A stretch of DNA of 64,000 nucleotides from Mucilaginibacter cryoferens (GTDB lineage Bacteria; Bacteroidota; Bacteroidia; Sphingobacteriales; Sphingobacteriaceae): the NCBI RefSeq assembly GCF_014205845.1, contig NZ_JACHCR010000001.1, positions 124,001-188,000 on the forward strand, written 5' to 3'. Both the position numbers and the translations under genes were made by a program. Of this stretch, positions 54,001 to 61,027 are shown piece after piece. Under the pieces are notes generated by a model. The model was not told the DNA's origin. It worked only from the letters and a program-made list of their open reading frames with translations, and did no database searches. Position 1 is the first letter of the stretch. Each line of letters opens with the position of its first letter.

Positions 54001-54149
54001 AGCTACATCAGCCTTTGGCAATTGCGGTAATAGGGGGCTTTTTGGCAGCATTGCCTTTATTGCTGATTGTGTTGCCCGCTATGTTGCGTATTTTGTACCG
54101 TAACGGTTTTACACCACCTGCCGGCGACCATGAAACCCAACCGGCCTAA
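51069..54149 (+). CDS. RND-family efflux pump, inner-membrane subunit
   Basis: I start at the ATG at 51069 (1026 residues; an in-frame TTG 15 bp upstream lies inside the repeat). The protein has the RND layout: a first helix (KPLGLLLAIFIMGGLFAYSKL), a large periplasmic porter loop, six helices including GLIIDDAIVVVEQIHRTHEEH with the proton-relay Asp pair, a second loop (GFLPEMDEGSIVLDYSSPPGTSLEETDRM) and six more helices. The porter-loop character is between the heavy-metal and hydrophobe/amphiphile types. It exports an unknown toxic compound using the proton gradient. Confidence 0.94.
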   Translation: MSAGKNFFISHRKPLGLLLAIFIMGGLFAYSKLQTSLFPEITFPKIKIIADEGLQPVNKMMVTVTKPLENAIKQVPDLQLVRSTTSRGSCEISALFNWNADIDLSQQRIQSSIDQIKNDLPADVNISVEKMNPSILPVSGYTLESHTKSPIELRQIATYTVKPFLSQVDGVSEIRVIGGKLKEYWLTLDQRKMSSLGLTPDIISNTLSTTNFVKSSGYLSDYKMLYLTVTDATINSKEQLEDLVISNNRKRVIRLKDFAAIQINEGIEYTRINANGHDGVLIAVIKQPNANLISVSNDMTDKVAALQKILPTGVTIKPYYVQADFVNDSVKSVSDSLWIGLLLAIIVAIIFLRSLKASATILITIPVTLGLTLMVLYALGYTFNIMTLGAIAASIGLIIDDAIVVVEQIHRTHEEHPNELSRHLIQKAIDYLFPAMVGSSISTIVIFIPFVLMGGVAGAYFKVLTDTMIITLVCSFFVTWIGLPVIFLLLTPKPKFKDIAKVKEEKPHSVKKQRWITFLILRPYVAVVIIIALAAIIVLIPSRLTTGFLPEMDEGSIVLDYSSPPGTSLEETDRMLREIEKIIIKQPEVATYSRRTGTQMGFFITEPNRGDYLIQLKKTRDKTTEEVTSELRTKIAQTQPALVVEFGQVITDMLGDLTTSAEPIEIKIFGDDPKRLNVLSKQVAGLVEKVKGTADVLPGIVIAGPSVSIDPHYNKLAQYNITAASLQLQMQTALEGNVIGNLLEREQLSPIRMVYPGNRTLNVAGINNLNIFLPNGRLVPISELAQVDLKAGDAEINRENLQNLNIVTARLDSTDLGTAIPAIQKTIAQNVSLPQGYHVEYGGAYAEQQQSFKELLIILIVASLLVFAVILFLFKQFRIAILILVLGILGIGGSFLALFLTGTPLNVGSYTGLIMIVGIIGENAIFTFLQFKECALDNSIDDAVSYAISTRLRPKLMTALGAIIALMPLALGIGAGAQLHQPLAIAVIGGFLAALPLLLIVLPAMLRILYRNGFTPPAGDHETQPA

Positions 54150-54206
54150 AACAATATTTCTACAGATTCGACCACTAATTTCATTGCAAAAAGCAGATCT
54201 ATAAAA

Positions 54207-55208
54207 ATGAAAAAGCAAATTTTAATGCTGGCTTTACTGGCAGCCGGTTTACCCCCTTTGGCATCAAAAGCCCAAACCTATGTAGCCGATAAATCTATCC
54301 CGCTTACAGGCGATGGTGGTTACGATTACCTATCTATAGATAAGGTAAACCATCGTTTATATGTATCGCATGGTACACAGGTAAACGTTATAGACCTTGT
54401 TACCGAAAAACCGGTGGGTTCTATTGATAACATGAAAGGTGTACATGGTATTGCCATTGTAAATAAACTAAACCGTGGTTTTATTACCGATGGTAAAGCT
54501 AACGCGGTAGTAGCCTTTGATCTTAAAACATTAAAAACAATTGCTACAATTGCGCTTACCGGCGCCAACGGGCCCGATGCTATTATGTACGACCCATACT
54601 CCGACCGTGTATTTAGCTTCAACGGCGAAAGCAACAACTCATCTGTAATTGATCCCAAAACCTTAAAACAAGTTGGTACCGTTGCTTTGGGTGGCGGCCC
54701 CGAGTTTGCTGTTGCCGATGGCAAAGGCAAAATATACAACAACCTGGAAGATAAAAACAGCCTGAATATTATTGACAGTAAAACGCTTAAGGTGATTAAA
54801 AACTATCCGCTTGCACCTTGCGGCGGCCCTACAGGTTTGGCTTTAGATGCAGTTAACCAACGTGTATTTACGGTTTGCCGCGAAAATAAAGGCATGAGTG
54901 TTGTAGATATTAATACCGGCAAAGTTACAGCTACAATACCTATTGGCGCAGGGGTTGACGCAGTAGCTTACGATGCAGAAACTAAACTGGTATTTTGCTC
55001 TAATGGCGATGGAACCACTACCATCATCAAACAAAAAACAGCCGATGAGTACAGTGTTATCCAAACGCTAAAAACACCACTGCGTGCTAAAACATTGGCC
55101 CTTGATACCCAAACTCATAAAATTTACTTAAGCGTGGCAGAGTTTGAACCAGGTACGCGCAAGGCATTACCAGGCACTTTTAAAGTACTGGTTTTCAAAC
55201 AACAATAA
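54207..55208 (+). CDS. YncE-like secreted beta-propeller protein
   Basis: The 333-residue protein has a signal peptide (MKKQILMLALLAAGLPPLASKAQ) and about seven repeats of a 40-residue beta-propeller blade. Repeat phrases are NVIDLVTEKPVGSI, VAFDLKTLKTIATI, SVIDPKTLKQVGTV, NIIDSKTLKVIKNY and SVVDINTGKVTATI. YncE-type proteins are periplasmic; some bind DNA or metal, and many are of unknown role. It is 57 bp behind the RND gene in the same direction and is followed by a terminator, so it is the last gene of the efflux operon. Confidence 0.92.
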   Translation: MKKQILMLALLAAGLPPLASKAQTYVADKSIPLTGDGGYDYLSIDKVNHRLYVSHGTQVNVIDLVTEKPVGSIDNMKGVHGIAIVNKLNRGFITDGKANAVVAFDLKTLKTIATIALTGANGPDAIMYDPYSDRVFSFNGESNNSSVIDPKTLKQVGTVALGGGPEFAVADGKGKIYNNLEDKNSLNIIDSKTLKVIKNYPLAPCGGPTGLALDAVNQRVFTVCRENKGMSVVDINTGKVTATIPIGAGVDAVAYDAETKLVFCSNGDGTTTIIKQKTADEYSVIQTLKTPLRAKTLALDTQTHKIYLSVAEFEPGTRKALPGTFKVLVFKQQ

Positions 55209-55220
55209 CTAATTTTAATA

Positions 55221-55251
55221 CAAAATCTTCATGAAATCTTCGTGAAGATTT
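55221..55251 (+). terminator. intrinsic terminator of the efflux operon
   Basis: A 14-bp stem with one G-U pair (55221-55234 with 55238-55251) and a 3-base loop, 12 bp after the stop of the propeller gene. The T-run is only four and is partly in the stem. Confidence 0.6.
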
Positions 55252-55326
55252 TGCTTTGTAACATTATTTAAACTTCAGGATGATTTTTTTAAGACGTTAT
55301 TCCTATATTTAACGTTTATAAATTAT

Positions 55327-56331
55327 ATGATTAAGAGAACTGATTTTGTTTATTCTTCCGAGTCTGAACCACATCGTATCCGTACAAAAAAAATTTTAAA
55401 GCAGTTTCCGCAATTGCGTAAACTAATAGGTAAAAACCCAAATACCATATTTGCTATTATTGGCTTAGTGGCTTTCCAGGTAGTTTTAGCCTGGTTTCTG
55501 CGCGACCAATCATGGTGGTGGGTTTTTGGCGCGGCCTATTTATTAGGTGCCTTTGCCGATCATGCGCTGTTTGTAATGATACACGAGTGTACCCACCAGC
55601 TACTGTTTAAAAACCGTAATGCTAACCGCTGGGCATCTATGTTTGCCAATTTACCGCAGATATTACCAAGCGCCATCTCTTTCGAGAAATACCACATCAA
55701 ACATCACTCTTTTCAGGGTGTGCATGAGTTAGATGCCGATTTGCCTAACAAATGGGAAGCAAAACTCATCAGCAATTCGTTTTTTGGCAAAGCGCTTTGG
55801 TTGTTATTCTTCCCGGTGTTCCAGCTGTTCCGCTTATCAAGGTTAAGAGAAATTCACCCTATTGATGGCTGGATAGTTACCAACTTTGTATTGCAGGTTG
55901 TATTTACCACGGCCATAGCTTACTTTATGGGCTGGCATTCGGTAGCGTTTTTATTGCTCAGCTTCTCGTTCTCGGTAGGCTTACACCCGCTTGGCGCCCG
56001 CTGGATACAGGAGCATTACCTTACCCACAGTGTAGAGCAGGAAACTTACAGCTACTATGGTAATTTTAATACCGTTGCCTTTAACGTAGGCTTTCATAAC
56101 GAACACCATGATTTTCCTTCTATCCCCTGGAATAAATTACCGGAGATAAAGAAAACAGCGCCCGAATATTACGATACCTTATACTATCATACTTCCTGGA
56201 CAAAATTGTTTTTCCAGTTCCTTTTCGACCGTGAAATTTCTCTCTTCAACCGCATTCTGCGTAAAGACCGCGGTCGGGTTGCTTTAACGGATGTTTCCAA
56301 ACCGGATGTGGAAATGGAAATGATAAAATAA
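55327..56331 (+). CDS. membrane fatty-acid desaturase resembling sphingolipid delta-4 desaturase (DEGS)
   Basis: The 334-residue membrane di-iron desaturase has histidine boxes H86ECTH90, H123IKHH127 and H257NEHH261 and about four transmembrane helices. Its layout closely follows eukaryotic dihydroceramide desaturase: an N-terminal DFVYSSESEPHRIRTKKIL (DEGS: DFEW…EPHxxRRKEIL-like), HPLGARWIQEHY, and ETYSYYGNFNTVAFNVGFHNEHHDF, where DEGS reads [25 protein letters not shown]. Sphingobacteria make sphingolipids, so the likely substrate is a ceramide or sphinganine lipid; this is inference. The next gene encodes another di-iron lipid enzyme. Confidence 0.9.
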   Translation: MIKRTDFVYSSESEPHRIRTKKILKQFPQLRKLIGKNPNTIFAIIGLVAFQVVLAWFLRDQSWWWVFGAAYLLGAFADHALFVMIHECTHQLLFKNRNANRWASMFANLPQILPSAISFEKYHIKHHSFQGVHELDADLPNKWEAKLISNSFFGKALWLLFFPVFQLFRLSRLREIHPIDGWIVTNFVLQVVFTTAIAYFMGWHSVAFLLLSFSFSVGLHPLGARWIQEHYLTHSVEQETYSYYGNFNTVAFNVGFHNEHHDFPSIPWNKLPEIKKTAPEYYDTLYYHTSWTKLFFQFLFDREISLFNRILRKDRGRVALTDVSKPDVEMEMIK

Positions 56332-56335
56332 CATT

Positions 56336-56375
56336 AAAACAAGAGAGGGCTTTTACAAAAGCCCTCTCTTGTTTT
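56336..56375. terminator. strong bidirectional intrinsic terminator
   Basis: A perfect 19-bp stem (56336-56354 with 56357-56375) with a 2-base loop, A-rich at the left foot and T-rich at the right. It begins 5 bp after the desaturase stop and separates it from the sterol-desaturase-family gene, so the two have separate promoters. Confidence 0.9.
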
Positions 56376-56534
56376 AATGCATCTGCCTGAGCAATAAATG
56401 TTTACACCATCAAATAAGGCAAAATTATCATCATTTTTTTTTACAGAAATATGAATATATGGTGAAGAATTAACATATTCGTAAAAAAATAGTAACATAA
56501 TTATTACCTTTAAGCCCCTATTTGATATTAAACT

Positions 56535-57362
56535 ATGCACAAACTGAGCTCATTTTTTTCCCAACACGAAGATCTGACCCAGGTACTTTTATACGCCGGC
56601 GTTATAACCGGCCTATGGGTTGCCGAAATGCTGGCCTCATTTGACGGCCCAAAGACCAAGTGGAAACACTCGGCGGTTAATACGATGTTTATTTTTACAG
56701 CGCTGCCTATACAGCTGATATTAACAACGTTTGTTGTTTTAATATCGGGTTGGGTTACTGCTCACCATTGGGGGCTTATTAATTTTGTCCCATTTCATAC
56801 CAATCGTTGGGTTTACTACATTACCATGTTTATGATGATGGACTTTTGTGAGTACGTTTACCACGTTACCATGCACAAGGCCGAACCATTGTGGAGATTT
56901 CACCTGGTGCACCATAGCGATTTAAAGGTAGATGTATCAACAACCATTAGAGAGCACCCTTGCGAAACCTGTATCCGTACCTGTTTTTTAATGTTATGGG
57001 TATTTATTTGCGGCCCTGCCATAGGCGTTTTAATTTTAAGACAAACATTCCAGTCGTTCTCAAACATTGTTGCGCATACCGAGTTCAGGCTACCTGCCAG
57101 GGTTAACAAAATTGTTGGCCTGGTATTTATTACCCCCAACCTGCACCACGTGCACCACCACTACCAATTGCCTTATACCGATTGTAACTATGGCGATGTA
57201 CTGAGCATCTGGGACAGGCTTTTTGGCACCTTTGGCAGTTTAGAAAGAGAAGATACCGTTTTTGGAATTGATACCCACATGGATGAAAACCTTAACGGCA
57301 AATTTGTAAACGTATTGAAGATCCCTTTCCAAAAGTTTGATCACCCGCAAAGGCGTAAATAA
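56535..57362 (+). CDS. sterol-desaturase/fatty-acid-hydroxylase family protein
   Basis: The 275-residue membrane protein has at least three predicted helices and the histidine clusters of the fatty-acid hydroxylase superfamily: YHVTMHK (His110, His114), FHLVHHSD (His123, His126, His127), and NLHHVHHHY near 207-214. They bind two irons. Members hydroxylate or desaturate sterols, fatty acids or sphingoid lipids. Its position directly after the desaturase-like gene suggests lipid hydroxylation. The substrate is uncertain. Confidence 0.9.
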   Translation: MHKLSSFFSQHEDLTQVLLYAGVITGLWVAEMLASFDGPKTKWKHSAVNTMFIFTALPIQLILTTFVVLISGWVTAHHWGLINFVPFHTNRWVYYITMFMMMDFCEYVYHVTMHKAEPLWRFHLVHHSDLKVDVSTTIREHPCETCIRTCFLMLWVFICGPAIGVLILRQTFQSFSNIVAHTEFRLPARVNKIVGLVFITPNLHHVHHHYQLPYTDCNYGDVLSIWDRLFGTFGSLEREDTVFGIDTHMDENLNGKFVNVLKIPFQKFDHPQRRK

Positions 57363-57528
57363 TTTTTAAACGGTAGCGCCGCCTTCAAAAAATGCGTTCT
57401 GTTTTTACAATAATGCTGCCCGTTCAATAAACTGGCAGCATTATTGCGTAAATATCAATTACTCCCATTTATTTAATGCAAACTTCATACTAATATCCGT
57501 TATTTACGTTATTATTTGTAACAAACAA

Positions 57529-58428
57529 ATGAGCAGGCGAAAAAAATTAAAAATATTGATCCCCCTTATTATGCTGCTTTTTATAGGTGCATATGCCAGG
57601 CATCGTTTGGATAAAAAACCCATAAGCGGCACGTTAAGCAGCAAACAAATGGATGAAACATCGGGCATTGCCGCCTCATCCATCAACCCCGATGTTTACT
57701 ATGTACATAACGATAGCGGAGATACCAGCCGCTTTTTTGCTATAAACCCAAGTGGCAAACTAAAAGCTACCATTTATTTTACCGGCGATAAAAGCCTAAG
57801 GTTAGGCGTACAGGATTGTGAAGACATTGCAGTAGGCCCCGGGCCGCTAAAAGGAAAAAGCTATGTTTACCTGGGTGATATTGGCGATAATAATAGTTCA
57901 AGAAAATACCTTACCATTTACCGTTTCCAGGAAAGCACTTCGTGGGCAAAGGATACCGTAACCCAGGCTACAGCGGTGCCCGTTCACCTCAGATATCCGG
58001 ATGGCCCTAAAGATGCTGAAACATTAATGGTTGACCCCATTGAAAAGCTGCTTTATGTGGTAAGTAAACGCAGTGATACGGTAACGGTTTACACAACACC
58101 GTTAAGCTACAAGGCTAATGACACCGTTACGTTAACCAAAAGAACTAAACTGTTTTTCTCCGGCTTCAGGCCATTTAAATGGATCACCGCAGGTGATGTA
58201 TCAAAAAACGGGCAGCAGATACTATTAAAAAGCTACGAAAAGGTTTATTACTGGAAACGCCAGCCCAACGAGCATGTATGGGATGCCATGGTAAGAAAGC
58301 CAAAAGAATTACCCTACACCATGGAAAAACAAGGCGAAGCCATAGGCTTTACCCCCGATGGCAAAGGGTACTATACCACAAGCGAAGGCGTATTCTCGCC
58401 TATCTACTACTACGATAGTCCGAAATAA
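57529..58428 (+). CDS. exported beta-propeller-like protein, unknown function
   Basis: The 299-residue protein has an N-terminal membrane anchor or signal (KLKILIPLIMLLFIGAYA) after a basic start. The rest has beta-propeller-type blades: ETSGIAASSINPDVYYVHNDSGDTSRFFAI, QDCEDIAVGPG, GDIGDNNSSRKYLTIYRF, DAETLMVDPIEKLLYVVSKR and GEAIGFTPDGKGYYTTSEG. Similar proteins are annotated as esterase-like or propeller proteins of unknown role. It is a single gene ending at a terminator. Confidence 0.85.
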   Translation: MSRRKKLKILIPLIMLLFIGAYARHRLDKKPISGTLSSKQMDETSGIAASSINPDVYYVHNDSGDTSRFFAINPSGKLKATIYFTGDKSLRLGVQDCEDIAVGPGPLKGKSYVYLGDIGDNNSSRKYLTIYRFQESTSWAKDTVTQATAVPVHLRYPDGPKDAETLMVDPIEKLLYVVSKRSDTVTVYTTPLSYKANDTVTLTKRTKLFFSGFRPFKWITAGDVSKNGQQILLKSYEKVYYWKRQPNEHVWDAMVRKPKELPYTMEKQGEAIGFTPDGKGYYTTSEGVFSPIYYYDSPK

Positions 58429-58481
58429 AAAATCAGATCTCCGGTTATCCGGAAAATCATAGTTACAAGGTATATAACTAT

Positions 58482-58528
58482 AACAAAAAAGGTCATTGCC
58501 AAACAACTGGCAACAACCTTTTTTTGTT
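58482..58528. terminator. bidirectional intrinsic terminator
   Basis: TTGCCA/TGGCAA (58496-58501 with 58508-58513) forms the inner stem, extended by AACAAAAAAGG on the left and CCTTTTTTTGTT on the right with a small bulge. It lies between the convergent propeller and GH27 genes. Confidence 0.75.
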
Positions 58529-58543
58529 ATTACAGACTAACTC

Positions 58544-60772
58544 CTATTTCTCCACCCTCAACAACAACACACCATGTGGTGCAACTTTGGCACTTAAAGC
58601 AGCACCCGTGCTAACAATATACTTTTGCTGCCACGCATCCCTAAATTTGGTATACCCGCTAATTGCAGGGTCGTTTTTATCAAGGCTGATGGTTTGGTAT
58701 TTGTCTGAAGTATTGAACAGGCCAATTGCCTTGCCGCCATCTTTCAAATCCTTAACCCAAATTTGGTAATCGTCTTTTTTAACGTACTGGCTGGCTCCTT
58801 TACCCAAAGCATCCTGATCAATAGCCAGCACTTCATCATTGGTAAGCAGGCTCAACGTAAAGGCATCCAGATGCCCCATATCGCATCCAATTAACAAAGG
58901 CGATGCCAGCAAGCTCCAAAGACTGATATGTGTGTACTGCTCATCAAAAGTCAACCTGGTGTTGTGCAGGCTTGGGCCCCATCCTACTTTACCTACCACC
59001 AGCATATCCGGATCATTAAAATGCCCCGGCTGGGCGTGTGGCGCTGCCGCTCCCTGGTTAAAACCAATGGTAGACATACTTTGCCATGTATCCTGAATAT
59101 CGCCGGTTGTACGCCAGCTATTACCGTTTACATCGGCTCCCCACTCCCATACTTTACCCCAGCCATACTGGCAAAGGCTGTACATAATATCGCGGTTTAC
59201 TTTACCTAATGAGGCCTGCATTACCTGGTAAGGCTTTTTCAAACCATCCAGATCGGGCTTAGGTGCAATATCGGAGTATGAACACCAGTCGTATTTCAAA
59301 TAATCTATGCCCCAATCGCTGTAGGTTTGGGCATCCTGGTCTTCATGTTGCCAGCTACCCAAAAAGCCCCCGCAAGTACGCGGACCAGGCGATGAGTAAA
59401 TACCCATACGCAAGCCCAACCCGTGCACAAAATCGGCAAGGCCCTTCATATCCGGAAACTTGCTATTGGTTACAATTTTACCATCTGCAGCCCTGTTCTC
59501 TGCTTCCCATCCGTCGTCAATATTGATATAAGCCCAACCATGCGAGCTTAATTTATCAATCATCGCCTTCGCCGAGATACGTACCTTTTCGTCGTTAACG
59601 CTTAATCCCCATGCATTCCAGCTGTTCCAGCCAAGTGCAGGAGTTAAGCCAATATTATCGCCAATGGTGATGGTAAATTTCTTTGCTTTGGCACCCAATG
59701 TATTGCTCACCGTAAAAGTTACCGGGTAATCGCCTTTTTGAGCTACAGAACCACTAATAACGCCTGTAGCAGCATTAAGTGTTAAACCCTGAGGCAGGCC
59801 ATCGGCTTTATATACTAATGGTTTTTTACCTGTTGCCGGTATCAGATACAGGAACGGGTGCCCCGGGCGTGCACCAAACACATCGGCGCCATTAATTTTC
59901 ACTTTAGCCGTTGGATAAGGTGTTAATATATACGGCGTAGTTTCGGTGTGCACTATTTCCTTACCCGATTTGGTATCTGTAAAAGAATAAGTGATCACGT
60001 ACGATCTTTTGGCCAGGCGCGCAATTGAAAACGAATAAGTAAACGGTTTACCGCTGGTAAAAGTCGCGTCGTTGCTTTTTTCATAAAGTACGGCACCGTT
60101 TTCGGGGTCGGTTACCTTAAAAGCCAGCTTACCGCTATATTGGTAATGGTTTGAGGTTACCAGTTTAACACTTTTGCTGAGGCTGTTGTTATCGCCATAA
60201 ACAAAATCAGCGTCGGTATTAACCCAAACATGATCCATTACATCGGCCATGGTAATGTTAAATACGCTGCCAAATCCGCTGCTTACCATACCACCATCGC
60301 CGCCGGTATCAAATACACGTACGGCCAATACATTCTCTTTATCCCACAAAATAGCAGGGTTATTTACGGCTATATTATACACCCGGCCGCCGTAGTTACC
60401 ATCTTTTATGGTACCACCATGGCCGCCATATTTAGCAATCAGCTTGCCATTAAGATACACTTCGTCGTTATCATCAATAGTGCCCAGGCTTAAACGCAGG
60501 CTATCTTTTAAAAACGATTTTTCTTTTAACGATGACGGGATCACCACTTTGGTACGATACCAGCCGAAGCCATCGTAATTGGGATGCCCCTGCCGCTCCC
60601 AGTTTTCGTTCAGATCGGCAGTTTGCCAGTGCCCGTCGTTATAAGTTGGGGATGCCCATTGGGCCGAATCGCCAACGGCTAATTTCCAGCCTTTGCTTAG
60701 CGAAACCTCCTGGGCAGAGGCACGTAAACAGGCGGCTGTGAGGAGTAAAACTGTAAAGGTTTTTCTTATCAT
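58544..60772 (-). CDS. alpha-galactosidase, GH27, multi-domain, secreted
   Basis: The 742-residue protein has a signal peptide (MIRKTFTVLLLTAACLRASAQ), a GH2-like jelly-roll domain (about 60-170), a beta-sandwich linker (190-285), a putative-Ig module (290-370, PLVYKADGLPQGLTLNAATGVISG), then the GH27 barrel from TPALGWNSWNAWG (378). DYLKYDWCSYSD holds the nucleophile Asp495 and WRTTGDIQD the acid/base Asp558. The C-terminal beta domain closes the protein. It removes terminal alpha-galactose, or possibly beta-L-arabinopyranose as in related GH27 enzymes. The extra N-terminal modules make it nearly twice the usual length. Confidence 0.94.
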   Translation of the reverse strand: MIRKTFTVLLLTAACLRASAQEVSLSKGWKLAVGDSAQWASPTYNDGHWQTADLNENWERQGHPNYDGFGWYRTKVVIPSSLKEKSFLKDSLRLSLGTIDDNDEVYLNGKLIAKYGGHGGTIKDGNYGGRVYNIAVNNPAILWDKENVLAVRVFDTGGDGGMVSSGFGSVFNITMADVMDHVWVNTDADFVYGDNNSLSKSVKLVTSNHYQYSGKLAFKVTDPENGAVLYEKSNDATFTSGKPFTYSFSIARLAKRSYVITYSFTDTKSGKEIVHTETTPYILTPYPTAKVKINGADVFGARPGHPFLYLIPATGKKPLVYKADGLPQGLTLNAATGVISGSVAQKGDYPVTFTVSNTLGAKAKKFTITIGDNIGLTPALGWNSWNAWGLSVNDEKVRISAKAMIDKLSSHGWAYINIDDGWEAENRAADGKIVTNSKFPDMKGLADFVHGLGLRMGIYSSPGPRTCGGFLGSWQHEDQDAQTYSDWGIDYLKYDWCSYSDIAPKPDLDGLKKPYQVMQASLGKVNRDIMYSLCQYGWGKVWEWGADVNGNSWRTTGDIQDTWQSMSTIGFNQGAAAPHAQPGHFNDPDMLVVGKVGWGPSLHNTRLTFDEQYTHISLWSLLASPLLIGCDMGHLDAFTLSLLTNDEVLAIDQDALGKGASQYVKKDDYQIWVKDLKDGGKAIGLFNTSDKYQTISLDKNDPAISGYTKFRDAWQQKYIVSTGAALSAKVAPHGVLLLRVEK

Positions 60773-60921
60773 AGTTAATTGATTAATGATTCAATTAAAA
60801 GCCGCCGAAACCACGATAGCTTATAATTGATTCAGAATGGTTTACTGGTTTGGTTATACTTTTTAAAGGTATAAACATTTCAAGAAAATAGAAATGTATG
60901 CATTACATTTATTAAATAAAA

Positions 60922-60955
60922 ATCCCAACCGGCTTCAAAAGAAACTGGTTGGGAT
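60922..60955 (-). terminator. terminator-like hairpin for the GH127 gene
   Basis: ATCCCAACC/GGTTGGGAT (60922-60930 with 60947-60955) forms a 9-bp stem, with TTTTATTTAA following on the minus strand. It lies about 70 bp after the GH127 stop and indicates that GH127 and GH27 are separate transcripts. Confidence 0.6.
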
Positions 60956-60977
60956 AAATAAAAAATATTTTGCCCGG

Positions 60978-60997
60978 CGGTCGTGTCCTCACAGCCG
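60978..60997. repeat. second TCCT-loop palindrome
   Basis: CGGTCGTG-TCCT-CACAGCCG is a near-palindrome related to the element at 43381-43404. Both sit a short distance downstream of a coding sequence. Confidence 0.5.
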
Positions 60998-61027
60998 TAT
61001 TTCCGGTATATCAAATGCAGTGGTGGT

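Noticed and set aside
56334..56540. A 68-codon minus-strand frame between the two di-iron lipid enzyme genes
   Set aside because: It runs through the strong terminator hairpin and the AT-rich promoter region and has no family features.
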